Assembly (NCBI GenBank): GCA_038131165.1
Contig: JAYPOZ010000013.1
Span: 1-64,000, forward strand
Length of the DNA stretch: 64,000 nt
Direction: 5' to 3'
Origin: UBA6544 sp038131165
GTDB taxonomy: Bacteria > Pseudomonadota > Alphaproteobacteria > UBA8366
Shown: in pieces, positions 43,403 through 53,916 of the stretch
How the letters are laid out: every line of letters starts with the position of its first letter
Numbering within the stretch: position 1 is the stretch's first letter
The notes under the pieces: generated by a model
The model's input: only the letters and a program-made list of their open reading frames with translations
Told to the model about the DNA's origin: nothing
The model's database searches: none
Translations under genes and position numbers: made by a program

Positions 43403-45164
43403 ATCCGATGAAACAGGTCGGGAGTTGGTCTTCGACGGCGTCGGTGTTGCCTCCGGCATCGCCATCGGCACAGCGCACGTGGTTGAGAGCGGGACCCTCA
43501 GCATTCCCGAGTATCAGCTGACCCGAAAACAGGTTAAACCGGAGATTAAGAGGTTCCACGCCGCCCTCGACACGTCACGCGATCAAATAGAGGAATTGCG
43601 CATAAAGACTCGTGACTTGCCGCTTGAGGTGGCGGAAGAACTCGGATTTCTGCTCGATGCACATTTGCAAATGCTGGCAGGCTCACGCCTGGTCCGTGGT
43701 GTCGAGCGAAGAATAGAGGAAGACAGACGTAATGCGGAGGCCGCTATCCAGGCCGAAATATCCGAGATCGTTCGCGCATTCGCAGCCCTTGACGATACCT
43801 ATATGGCGGCCCGGATGCAGGATATCCGCGATGTAGGTGCGCGGGTGGTCCGCAGTTTGACGAAGACACCTGATCAGGCATCCAAAATGGCTCCGTCGGG
43901 AAGCGTCATTGTCGCCTCGGAGGTGACGCCGGCCGATACGGCGCTTATGGATCCTGCCGAGATTGCCGGATTCGCGACTGCCACGGGCGGTGCGGAGGGG
44001 CATACGGCGATCATGGCCCGCTCGCTCGAGATACCTGCGGTACTTGGAGTCCCGGATATCTCTACCTCCGTGCAATCGGGGGATATGGTGATCGTCGATG
44101 GCATGACAGGGCGGATTGTCGTCAATCCGTCGCGGGAAACGCTTCGGTTCTATAGAGCCCGGCGAACCCGATTGGCACGCGCTCGGAGGAGGCTCGAGCG
44201 GCTGCGTACCTTGCCCGCGGTGACCCGGGACGAGGCGCGTATCGCGCTTCATGCAAATCTTGAACTTCCGCGCGAGATCGATCTCGCGGTGTCGTCTGGC
44301 GCGGAAGGCATCGGTCTCTTGCGGACCGAGTTCATGTTCATGAACCGTGAAACGCCACCCGACGAGGAGGAGCAATACGCCACCTTGCGCAAACTCGTGG
44401 AAGGAATGAAAGGCCAGCCGGTTACCATCCGGACGCTCGATGTGGGCGGCGAGAAACTGGCTTATTCTTTGGGCGAACATATGTCCGATGCGGTGAATCC
44501 CGCTTTGGGTCTAAGGGCCATTCGGTTCTCCCTGCGTCAGCCGAAACTGTTCGAATCCCAGGTTGCGGCCATCTTGCGCGCCAGCGTGCATGGACCGGTG
44601 CGGATGCTGTTGCCGATGATCTCGACCGTCAGCGAAGTGAAAAAGGTGCGGGAGATCGCGGCCCGCGTGAGACAACGCCTGCGCCGCCGCGGCGTCGAGG
44701 TGGGCGATGCGCTGCCGCCGATCGGTGTCATGATCGAGGTGCCGGGCGCGGCTTTGGCGGCGGATGCCCTCGCGGGATCGTCGGATTTCTTCGCCATCGG
44801 CACCAATGACCTGATCATGTATACTTTGGCGATCGACCGCTCGGACGAACAGGTCGCTCACCTTTACGATCCGCTGCATCCGGCGGTGCTGCGGTTGATT
44901 CAATTCGCCGCGCAGGCTGCCTTGCGGGCACGAATTCCGATCAGTGTCTGCGGCGAAATGGCAGGCGACCCTCGGTTTACCGCACTGTTGCTGGGGCTCG
45001 GCGTGCGCGAATTGTCGATGTCTTCGGCGAACCTTCCGCGCGTCAAGCAACGGGTGCGGGCGCTTGATCTTATGGCGTCGACGCGGCGCGCCGAGATGAT
45101 CATGGACCAGGCGGATTCGGGGCGAATCGAGATGTTGCTTGACGATTTCAACGCACTTGCCTGA
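43392..45164 (+). CDS. ptsI: phosphoenolpyruvate-protein phosphotransferase (EI)
   Basis: The 590-residue protein accepts phosphate from phosphoenolpyruvate and passes it to HPr. It has the N-terminal HPr-binding helical part, the phosphohistidine loop GGAEGHTAIMARSLEIPAV (H204), LLRTEFMFMNRETPPDEEEQ, and the C-terminal barrel with TLDVGGEKLAYSLG, GVMIEVPGAALAAD and SVCGEMAGDP. No GAF domain precedes it, so it is shorter than the PtsP of E. coli. ATG 43392 lies within the end of the HPr gene. This ends the seven-gene chvI-to-EI run. Confidence 0.94.
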   Translation: MKTKSDETGRELVFDGVGVASGIAIGTAHVVESGTLSIPEYQLTRKQVKPEIKRFHAALDTSRDQIEELRIKTRDLPLEVAEELGFLLDAHLQMLAGSRLVRGVERRIEEDRRNAEAAIQAEISEIVRAFAALDDTYMAARMQDIRDVGARVVRSLTKTPDQASKMAPSGSVIVASEVTPADTALMDPAEIAGFATATGGAEGHTAIMARSLEIPAVLGVPDISTSVQSGDMVIVDGMTGRIVVNPSRETLRFYRARRTRLARARRRLERLRTLPAVTRDEARIALHANLELPREIDLAVSSGAEGIGLLRTEFMFMNRETPPDEEEQYATLRKLVEGMKGQPVTIRTLDVGGEKLAYSLGEHMSDAVNPALGLRAIRFSLRQPKLFESQVAAILRASVHGPVRMLLPMISTVSEVKKVREIAARVRQRLRRRGVEVGDALPPIGVMIEVPGAALAADALAGSSDFFAIGTNDLIMYTLAIDRSDEQVAHLYDPLHPAVLRLIQFAAQAALRARIPISVCGEMAGDPRFTALLLGLGVRELSMSSANLPRVKQRVRALDLMASTRRAEMIMDQADSGRIEMLLDDFNALA

Positions 45165-45236
45165 GGAAACCGCCCGCCGGCTTTCCGCGCACCGCTTGTG
45201 AGCTACGTGACCGCTTGCTATACCCCGCTCAACCAA

Positions 45237-45248
45237 GCCCGAACGGGC
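45237..45248 (+). other. short hairpin in the ahcY leader
   Basis: GCCCG-AA-CGGGC forms a compact stem in the 108-bp gap between EI and ahcY, 25 bases before the start. I looked for the SAH riboswitch consensus here and could not recognise it. Confidence 0.25.
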
Positions 45249-45272
45249 AAGACTCCAACGTGGTAGGCAAAG

Positions 45273-46568
<1,296 letters not shown>

Positions 46569-46640
46569 GGTTCGGGTTTTCCGCCGCCGCGGAGCTTCAA
46601 TTGGCTTGTCCGGAACACAGGGGAGCCATAGACTTTCCCC

Positions 46641-48746
46641 GTGTCGCGACATTCGCTCAGAATAGCCATTGGCCTGCTGGCCCTATCGCCTGTGCCCGCG
46701 CTTGCCGCGGGCGCCGAGAGCTCCGTGATATCTTGGTCTTTGGGAACGCTTTCGCTTATCTTTTTTGCGCTGGCGATTGTGTTCTGGCGCCAGTTGCAGA
46801 CGTTACGCGCCCGGTTGGAGGCAGCTCAGGCTGAAACCATACATCATTCTACCGAGGCGGATCGTCTATTGAGCCAGACCGATCAACTCGCAGCGGTACT
46901 CGATGCAATTCCCATCCCTGTGTGGTGGCGTGGGCCGGATTTAAAGCTGCTCGGCTGTAATGTCGCCTATTGCGAGGCCTTGGAGTCGGATGTCGATACG
47001 ATTCTCCGCAATGGCTTAGAATTGGGCGCCGGTACTATAGACGAGAATGGGCGGGGCCTCGCCCAACGCGCGCGCCAGACAGGTATGGCTCTCAGTGAAA
47101 GTCACTACGTTGTTCATACCGGCACGCGACATCTTCTTGATTTTACGGAAGCGCCGTTGCGGGGAGATAGCGGGGGTTTTGCAGGGCATGGGATCGACGT
47201 CTCCGCGCTCGAGAATGTCCAATCCGATTTGGCATCACACATTGCCGCCCACGGCGAGGTCCTTGAAAGCCTGGCAACGGCGATGGCGATTTTTGGGGCC
47301 GACCGCCGTCTGAAATTTTTCAACACGGCGTTCGCCAACCTGTGGGGGATCGAACCGACGCTCCTGCGTGGCGAGCCGTTGATCGGGGAGATGCTGGAAA
47401 TTCTGCGCGAACGGCGTGTTCTTCCGGAATATGTGGATTTCCCGGCCTTTAGGCTGGAACAAGACCGGCTATTTGTCTCCGTGCTCGAGCGCGAGGAGGA
47501 ACTGTTGCATCTTCCGGACGGCCGTACCTTGCGTCGTGCCGTGTCGCCGCATCCTTTCGGCGGGTTGTTGTTCGTATATGAGGATGTCACCGATCGCTTG
47601 GTGTTGGAGCGGTCCTATAACACGTTGATTGAAGTGCAGCGCGAGACCATCAACAATCTCCACGAAGGTGTCGCGGTCTATGGTCAGGACGGCCGGATAC
47701 GGCTGTGGAATCCGACTCTCCTGGCAATGTGGGGACTGGAACGGGAATTTATTGATTCGGAACCGCATGTCTCCGACGTGGTCGACGCGACCCGGCACCT
47801 GTTCTTGGATTCGGAGGATTGGCCGGCGCGCCGAGAGGGGCTTGTCCTGCAGGTAACCGAGGGGGCGGCACGTGCAGGCCGCCTCGAAAGGCTCGACGGC
47901 GTGGTTCTCGATTTCGCCTGCGTGCCGCTCCCCGACGGTGGGTGCCTTATCAGTTATGTCGACGTCACCGATACGGTCCGGGTGCAACGTGCCCTTGAAG
48001 AGCGGAACATCGCCCTAGAGATGGCGGATCAGGTAAAGACCGAATTTATCGCCAATGTCAGTTACGAATTGCGGACGCCACTGAATACGATTGCCGGGTT
48101 CACCGACGTTTTGGATGGTGAGTTGTTCGGCACCTTGAATCCGCGCCAGAAGGAATACATCAGCGGCATCGTAACCGCGTCCCGGCAATTGATGGAGTTG
48201 ATCGACGATATTCTTGACCTAGCCACTATCGAAGCCGGGTATATGGCGTTGGACCTGCAGCAAGTGGAGGTTGGCGCGATGCTGCGGGCCGTGCGCGATC
48301 AAGCGGCGGCGAGAATCGAAAGCGGGCGCATCACGCTAGAAATCGATTGTCCCGAAGAGGTAGGCAATGCGCGCGTTGACGAGAGCAGGATGACCAAGGC
48401 GCTTTTCAACTTGCTTTGGAATTCGGTCATGTTCCAATCGAACGACGGAGTCATCACCATGCGGGCACGGCGCCGAAATGGTGAGATTGTGATTGAAGTC
48501 GACGACATGAGTGGCCTGGTGCTAGAGGACGAATTCGCGAATGTTTATGACACGTTCGAGCACGGTGACCCCTACGTTCGCCGAACCGGCGCGGGCCTGG
48601 GCCTGGCGCTGACCCGGAGCCTCGTCGAGTTGCATGGCGGCGGGCTCGACATTTTGAACGATCCCGAAGGTGGGACACGCGCTGTCGCGCGGCTCCCCGT
48701 CGACGGCCCCTCCTTGTCGTCCGCGAAGGCACGAGCGGCGGAATGA
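46641..48746 (+). CDS. divL: DivL-like tyrosine-box histidine-kinase homologue
   Basis: The 701-residue protein has an N-terminal signal or first membrane segment, a second membrane helix near 32-50, a short coiled coil, and PAS domains at about 80-190, 205-320 and 335-450. A kinase core follows. Its H-box reads FIANVSYELRTPLNTIAGF: the phospho-accepting histidine is replaced by tyrosine (Y475), the mark of DivL, the cell-cycle pseudokinase that controls CckA and CtrA in Caulobacter. The ATPase part is recognisable (GAGLGLALTRSLVELHGG) but the N-box is loose (LLWNSVMFQSNDG). The start GTG 46641 has no clear ribosome binding site. It overlaps tsaE. Confidence 0.85.
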   Translation: MSRHSLRIAIGLLALSPVPALAAGAESSVISWSLGTLSLIFFALAIVFWRQLQTLRARLEAAQAETIHHSTEADRLLSQTDQLAAVLDAIPIPVWWRGPDLKLLGCNVAYCEALESDVDTILRNGLELGAGTIDENGRGLAQRARQTGMALSESHYVVHTGTRHLLDFTEAPLRGDSGGFAGHGIDVSALENVQSDLASHIAAHGEVLESLATAMAIFGADRRLKFFNTAFANLWGIEPTLLRGEPLIGEMLEILRERRVLPEYVDFPAFRLEQDRLFVSVLEREEELLHLPDGRTLRRAVSPHPFGGLLFVYEDVTDRLVLERSYNTLIEVQRETINNLHEGVAVYGQDGRIRLWNPTLLAMWGLEREFIDSEPHVSDVVDATRHLFLDSEDWPARREGLVLQVTEGAARAGRLERLDGVVLDFACVPLPDGGCLISYVDVTDTVRVQRALEERNIALEMADQVKTEFIANVSYELRTPLNTIAGFTDVLDGELFGTLNPRQKEYISGIVTASRQLMELIDDILDLATIEAGYMALDLQQVEVGAMLRAVRDQAAARIESGRITLEIDCPEEVGNARVDESRMTKALFNLLWNSVMFQSNDGVITMRARRRNGEIVIEVDDMSGLVLEDEFANVYDTFEHGDPYVRRTGAGLGLALTRSLVELHGGGLDILNDPEGGTRAVARLPVDGPSLSSAKARAAE

Positions 48747-49249
48747 GACGCCCGGCTGCGGCAGAGGACGCGCTGCAAGAAATTGTCACGGTGACGACCC
48801 ATTCCGAGGCGGAAACCGCCGCTGTGGCGGCCTCCTTGGCCGCATGGCTGAACAGGGGCGACGTCGTCGCGCTCGAAGGCGGGTTGGGGGCTGGCAAAAC
48901 AGCGTTCGCAAGGGCCGTCGTGAGGGCGTTTTGCGGGCCGAAAACCGTTGTGCCGAGCCCGACTTTCACCTTGGTTCAGACCTATGAGACACCCAACCTT
49001 TCGCTTTGGCATTGTGACCTCTACCGGCTGGCGGCTGCGGACGAAGTGGCGGAATTGGGCTTGGACGAGGCTTTCGCGGAAGGCCTGACCCTTATCGAAT
49101 GGCCCGAGCGGCTCGGCGACGGATTACCCGACCTGCGGCTGCATATTCGCTTCTCCGGCGGGGCCGAGGATAATACCCGCACGCTGGTCTTCTGCGGCGA
49201 CGCGAGGTGGCGTGAGCGTCTCTCCGGATTTGGCGGCGAATATGCGTGA
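48743..49249 (+). CDS. tsaE: tRNA threonylcarbamoyladenosine biosynthesis ATPase TsaE
   Basis: The 168-residue protein has the Walker A LEGGLGAGKTAFARA, VPSPTFTLVQTYE, and LWHCDLYRLAAADEVAELGL, the family set. It works with TsaB-TsaD in t6A37 formation of tRNA; mtaB in this window then modifies that base further. ATG overlaps the divL stop (ATGA). The end overlaps the amgK start by eight bases. Confidence 0.94.
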   Translation: MRRPAAAEDALQEIVTVTTHSEAETAAVAASLAAWLNRGDVVALEGGLGAGKTAFARAVVRAFCGPKTVVPSPTFTLVQTYETPNLSLWHCDLYRLAAADEVAELGLDEAFAEGLTLIEWPERLGDGLPDLRLHIRFSGGAEDNTRTLVFCGDARWRERLSGFGGEYA

Positions 49250-50240
49250 CCGGTTGATTGAGAATTTCTTGCAAGCTCATGATTGGCACAAAGCCGAGCG
49301 CACGCCTCTGGCCGGCGATGCTTCGTTTCGGCGCTATATTCGTCTGACGCGGGAAAATGAGGCGCAGGCCATGCTGATGGATGCGCCGCCACCTCAGGAA
49401 GACGTGAGGCCGTTTCTTGCCATCGCGGACCATTTGTCCGGTTTGGGTTTGAGCGCCCCTCGTATTTTGGCGCGCGACGAAGCGGCAGGATTGCTACTGC
49501 TCGAAGACCTTGGCGACGCGACCTATACCCGCCTCCTGGCGGACGGGAGCAACGAGACGGCGCTGTACAGATTGGCAACGGATACATTGATCGCCCTACA
49601 CCGACGCTTTCGCCGGGGCACTGAAATTCCGCCCTATGACGAGGCGAGGCTACTGGATGAAGTGGCACTTCTTGTCGACTGGTTCTTGCCGGCGCTTCGT
49701 GGCGCGGACATACCGCCCGAATTGCGCGACGAGTATCTTGAATTATGGCGCGAAGTCTTGCCGGTCGCTCAGCGCGTTCCCGATAGTCTCGTCCTACGCG
49801 ACTATCACGTGGACAATCTGCTGTGGCTGCCAAATCGCGCCGATGTCGCGGCATGCGGTTTGCTCGACTTTCAGGATGCCGTGATCGGTCCGGTTACCTA
49901 CGATTTGGTTTCTCTTTTCGAGGATGCTCGCCGAGACGTGCCGCAGGACATGGCACAAGGATTGATCGCCTATTATCTGGACGCGTTTCCGGACATCGAT
50001 AGAGCCGTGTTCCAGGCGTCCTATGCGGTGATGGGTGCTCAACGGAGCGCCAAGATCATCGGTATCTTCACCCGGCTCGACCGGCGTGACGGCAAGCCCG
50101 TCTATTTGCACCATATTCCGCGCGTCTTTCGTTGGCTTTGGGGTGGGCTTGAGCATCCGGCGTTATGCAGACTCCGCGCCTGGTTCGAACGCGAGATACC
50201 GAAGGCGGACCGTATCGCACCGCCGTGTGTCGGTCGATGA
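49242..50240 (+). CDS. amgK: N-acetylmuramate/N-acetylglucosamine 1-kinase AmgK-type
   Basis: The 332-residue phosphotransferase of the APH fold has GDASFRRYIRLTR near the N-terminus, LLLLEDLGDATYTRLL, the catalytic RDYHVDNLLWL and the metal-binding GLLDFQDAVIGPVTYDLVSL. With MurU next door it fits the anomeric sugar-kinase route that recycles MurNAc to UDP-MurNAc, bypassing the fosfomycin-sensitive step. The start is ATG 49242; a GTG at 49212 would overlap tsaE by 38 bases and seems less likely. It overlaps murU (ATGA). Confidence 0.88.
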   Translation: MRDRLIENFLQAHDWHKAERTPLAGDASFRRYIRLTRENEAQAMLMDAPPPQEDVRPFLAIADHLSGLGLSAPRILARDEAAGLLLLEDLGDATYTRLLADGSNETALYRLATDTLIALHRRFRRGTEIPPYDEARLLDEVALLVDWFLPALRGADIPPELRDEYLELWREVLPVAQRVPDSLVLRDYHVDNLLWLPNRADVAACGLLDFQDAVIGPVTYDLVSLFEDARRDVPQDMAQGLIAYYLDAFPDIDRAVFQASYAVMGAQRSAKIIGIFTRLDRRDGKPVYLHHIPRVFRWLWGGLEHPALCRLRAWFEREIPKADRIAPPCVGR

Positions 50241-50941
50241 TCGCTGTTTCTCACGCGATGGTACTGGCGGCAGGGATGGGTGTTCGCATGCGGCCATTGA
50301 CGAACACCCGACCGAAGGCGCTTGTTGAACTCGGTGGCGAGACATTGCTCGACCGCGCCCTGGCGAAATGCCGTGCTGCTGCCGTCGGCTCGATCGTCGT
50401 GAATACGCACTACCTGGGAGAGTTAATAGGTGCTCATGTGGAAGGTATGGCCGATATCCGGCTGTCTCCCGAAACGGAATTGCTGGAGACCGGCGGCGGT
50501 GTCTGCAAAGCATTGCCTCATTTAGGCGCGCAGCCGTTTTGTGTCGTCAATTGCGACTCGGTTTGGACCGATGGGCCTGTTCCGGCACTCGTGCGACTTT
50601 TCCAGTCGTGGCGCGATGAGGACATGGACGCCTTGCTGCTTATGACCCCGGTAGAGAAGGCGGTTGGGTATAAAGGCAGCGGCGATTTCGCCATCGACGC
50701 CTATGGTCGGGCCCATCGACGGCACGGCGACGACCCGGCGCCCTTTGTATTCATGGGGGTACAATTACTGCATTCGAGGTTGTTCGCGGGAATGCCGGTC
50801 GCGCGGTATTCGCTTAACAGGCTGTACGACAAGGCATTGGCCGCTGGCCGCCTGTATGGCCTTGTCCATGATGCGGACTGGTATCATGTCGGGACGCCCG
50901 AGGATCTGGCTGCGGCGGAAGCATCGATGGAGCGGGTATGA
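50237..50941 (+). CDS. murU: N-acetylmuramate-1-phosphate uridylyltransferase MurU-type
   Basis: The 234-residue nucleotidyltransferase has MVLAAGMGVRMRPLTNTRPK (signature G-x-G-x-R and K), NTHYLGELIGAHV, FCVVNCDSVWTDG with the metal-binding aspartate, and WYHVGTPEDLAAAE at the end. It makes UDP-MurNAc from MurNAc-1-phosphate. Its length and pairing with amgK support MurU over general glucose-1-phosphate enzymes. It overlaps both neighbours by four bases. Confidence 0.9.
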   Translation: MIAVSHAMVLAAGMGVRMRPLTNTRPKALVELGGETLLDRALAKCRAAAVGSIVVNTHYLGELIGAHVEGMADIRLSPETELLETGGGVCKALPHLGAQPFCVVNCDSVWTDGPVPALVRLFQSWRDEDMDALLLMTPVEKAVGYKGSGDFAIDAYGRAHRRHGDDPAPFVFMGVQLLHSRLFAGMPVARYSLNRLYDKALAAGRLYGLVHDADWYHVGTPEDLAAAEASMERV

Positions 50942-53916
50942 CGCCGCCGTCGGTCTTCACGATATCGGCCGGCGTTTCTTTCGTCGATGCCTTGGCGGAG
51001 GGCGTGCTCGATGAGATTGGTGACGATCCCTTTCTGCTTTCCGACAGCCTGATCCTGCTGCCGAACAGGCGCAGTTGCCGGGCGTTGCGCGACGCATTTC
51101 TGCGGATTGCGGCCGGCCGTCCCCTATTGCTGCCGGCAATGCGTCCAATCGGCGAGACTGATGAGGACGAGTTGTTGATCGCAGATGCGCTGCACGGCGT
51201 CGCAGCGGATTTGCCACCCGCTATTCCTACTTTACGGCGGCAGTTGTCGTTGGCCAGGCTGATCCGGGAACACGCCCCGGACGGGGCGGGTATATCGCTC
51301 GATCAAGCGGCACGCCTCGCAGGCGATCTGGCCCGGCTGCTCGATCAGGTGCAAACCGAAGGATTGAGCTTCGATCGCCTGGATGAATTGGTGCCGGAAC
51401 GCTTTGCCGAGCATTGGCAGCGGACATTGGCCCTACTCCAGGTCATCACCACCCATTGGCCGGCGGTGCTCGCGAAGGAAGGGTGCCTCGATCCGGCGGA
51501 TCGGCGCAATCGTCTCCTCGCGGCACAGGTCGAATACTGGCGCGAATCACCGCCCGACCGGCGTATTATCGCTGCGGGCTCGACTGGCAGCATTCCGGCT
51601 GTCGCGGCTCTGCTGGACTGTGTGGCGCACCTGCCGCGGGGAGAAGTGGTTCTGCCGGCATTCGACCGGACCTTGGACGACGAATCCGCCTCGGCGGCCA
51701 TCGACGATCAAACCCACCCGCAATATGGTATGCTGCGCTTGCTGGACCGTATTGGTTTGCAGCCCCGCGACGTCGCTGAATGGCCCCACGCATGTTCGGC
51801 GCACTTGGTGGCAGAACGTCTGTCGGAGCGCCAATTCGTGGTAAACGAAGTCATGCGCCCGGCCGCGACAACCGATGCCTGGCGGAAAGTCCCGCCGTTG
51901 TCGGCCGAGATGCTCTCCGGGATTGATCGCATCGATTGTCCGGGAGAGGCCGAAGAAGCCAAGGTCATCGCGTTGGCCCTGCGCCAAGCGCTGGAAAACA
52001 CGGAACTGACGGCCGCCCTCGTGACGCCGGACCGCGGGCTCGCCCGGCGGGTGACGACGGCGCTGCAGCGATGGAATCTGGAAATCGACGATTCCGCTGG
52101 CCAGCCCTTGTCGCAGACGCCGCCCGGATTGTTTCTGCATCTGGTGGCGGAGATGGTGGCGGCCCGGTTCGCGCCGGTGGCGACCTTGGCGGTCCTCAAA
52201 CATCCATTCGCTCACTGCGGCCGGCCCCGCGAGCAATTTCGGAATGATGTGCGCTTATGGGAGCGGTGGGTGTTGCGGGGACCGCGCCCGGAACCCGGTC
52301 TTGCGGGCCTCCGGCATGCAGTGCCCTGTGATCTCGACGCCGGGAAACGCGCTCCCATCTTGGCCATGCTTGGCGAATTGGAGGCGGCGCTTGGCGGATT
52401 CGCGGCATTGATGTCGAGACCCGAAGTGCCGATCTTGGAGTTGTTGCACGCCCATATCACTGCTGTCGAGGCGCTCGCCAAAGACGACCTGATGCCACGC
52501 GCCGAGCGGCTGTGGTCCGGCGAGGCCGGCGAGGAACTGGCGGCGTTCGTCGACGAGATGGTCCAAGCCGCCGGGCCACTTGGGACCGTCAGCCCGGCCG
52601 TATATCCTTCGCTGCTTTCGGCTCTGATGGATGGACGCGCCGTCCGCCCCCGCTTTGGCAAGCATCCACGCTTGCACATTTGGGGGCCGCTTGAAGCGCG
52701 GCTACAGAATGCCGATTTCGTCATCCTCGGCGGCCTCAACGAAGGCAATTGGCCGCGCGATCCCGATCCCGATCCCTGGTTGAGCCGACCCATGCAGGAG
52801 GCCTTCGGCCTGCCGCTGCCGGAGCGGCGGATCGGTCTCGCCGCGCATGATTTTGCTGTCGCGGTCTGTGCGCCGACGGTATTGCTGACGCGGTCCGAAA
52901 AATCGGGCGGCTCGCCCACGGTCCCTTCCCGGTGGTTGTCGCGGCTGCAAGCAGTCTTGATGGCCGCCGGGCACGATGGGTCCTTCGGACGCTCCGAACA
53001 ATGGCTCCGCTGGGAACGGGCACTGGACCGGCCCCGGCAGAAGCGCCGCATTATCGCGCCCGCCCCTCGCCCACCCGTTAACGCGCGGCCCCGGCGCCTG
53101 TCGGTCACTCGGATAGAGACCTGGATGCGTGATCCGTATTCGATTTACGCGCGCCATATCCTGGGCTTGCGCGCCCTCGACGCGTTGGAAGCGGACCCGG
53201 CGGCGGCGGATCGCGGAACCGTCATCCACGAGACGCTGGATCGGTTCGTCGGCGCCTTTCCGGGCCAACTGCCGGAGGATGCCGAGGAGAAACTATTGGC
53301 GATCGGACGCGATGTTTTCCAGAGCATCGTAAATCACCCGGTCGTTCATGCCTTCTGGTGGCCGCGTTTCGAACGTGTGGCCAGCTGGTTCGTCGAGGTT
53401 GAGCGGCAACGCCGGTCGGGAATCGCGGGGACGAGAACCGAGGTGCACGGGAGCCTCGCCATCGATGCACCCGGCGGCACGTTCAAGCTTACCGCGGTCG
53501 CGGACCGGATCGACCATCTCGCGGCGGGCGGCTATGCCATCCTCGACTATAAGACAGGTGTCGCGCCGACCAACACCGATCTGGTGGGAGGGTATGCGCC
53601 GCAATTGCCGTTGGAGGCAGCCATTGCGGCGGCGGGCGGCTTCGATACTCTGGAGGCGGATAAGGTCGCAATCCTAGCATTCTGGCGGCTTTCCGGTGGC
53701 GCACCGCCCGGCGAAATAAAGGAGGTCAAGGGCGATATGACCGAGCTCGCTGCTCAGGCATTGCAGGGACTTCGCGATTTGGTGGCGGCATATGACGACG
53801 AAAACACGGCCTATGCTGCTGTGCCCGACTTGGCCAGGGCACCGCGTTTCAACGACTACGCCCATTTGGCACGCATAGCGGAATGGGCCGGCCTTCAGGA
53901 CGAAGACGGATCATGA
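50938..53916 (+). CDS. addB: double-strand break repair protein AddB
   Basis: The 992-residue protein is the second large subunit of the alphaproteobacterial AddAB helicase-nuclease. It has an inactive helicase-like N-terminal region (LILLPNRRSCRALRDAFL), the motif VILGGLNEGNWPRDPDPDPW, and a C-terminal PD-(D/E)XK nuclease region (LSVTRIETWMRDPYSIYARH; ADRIDHLAAGGYAILDYKTG). ATG overlaps the murU stop (ATGA at 50938-50941). Its own stop overlaps the addA start. Confidence 0.93.
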   Translation: MTPPSVFTISAGVSFVDALAEGVLDEIGDDPFLLSDSLILLPNRRSCRALRDAFLRIAAGRPLLLPAMRPIGETDEDELLIADALHGVAADLPPAIPTLRRQLSLARLIREHAPDGAGISLDQAARLAGDLARLLDQVQTEGLSFDRLDELVPERFAEHWQRTLALLQVITTHWPAVLAKEGCLDPADRRNRLLAAQVEYWRESPPDRRIIAAGSTGSIPAVAALLDCVAHLPRGEVVLPAFDRTLDDESASAAIDDQTHPQYGMLRLLDRIGLQPRDVAEWPHACSAHLVAERLSERQFVVNEVMRPAATTDAWRKVPPLSAEMLSGIDRIDCPGEAEEAKVIALALRQALENTELTAALVTPDRGLARRVTTALQRWNLEIDDSAGQPLSQTPPGLFLHLVAEMVAARFAPVATLAVLKHPFAHCGRPREQFRNDVRLWERWVLRGPRPEPGLAGLRHAVPCDLDAGKRAPILAMLGELEAALGGFAALMSRPEVPILELLHAHITAVEALAKDDLMPRAERLWSGEAGEELAAFVDEMVQAAGPLGTVSPAVYPSLLSALMDGRAVRPRFGKHPRLHIWGPLEARLQNADFVILGGLNEGNWPRDPDPDPWLSRPMQEAFGLPLPERRIGLAAHDFAVAVCAPTVLLTRSEKSGGSPTVPSRWLSRLQAVLMAAGHDGSFGRSEQWLRWERALDRPRQKRRIIAPAPRPPVNARPRRLSVTRIETWMRDPYSIYARHILGLRALDALEADPAAADRGTVIHETLDRFVGAFPGQLPEDAEEKLLAIGRDVFQSIVNHPVVHAFWWPRFERVASWFVEVERQRRSGIAGTRTEVHGSLAIDAPGGTFKLTAVADRIDHLAAGGYAILDYKTGVAPTNTDLVGGYAPQLPLEAAIAAAGGFDTLEADKVAILAFWRLSGGAPPGEIKEVKGDMTELAAQALQGLRDLVAAYDDENTAYAAVPDLARAPRFNDYAHLARIAEWAGLQDEDGS

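Noticed and set aside
45165..45272. SAH riboswitch in front of ahcY
   Set aside because: The conserved pairing and core of the SAH riboswitch could not be found; only a small GCCCG/CGGGC hairpin is present.
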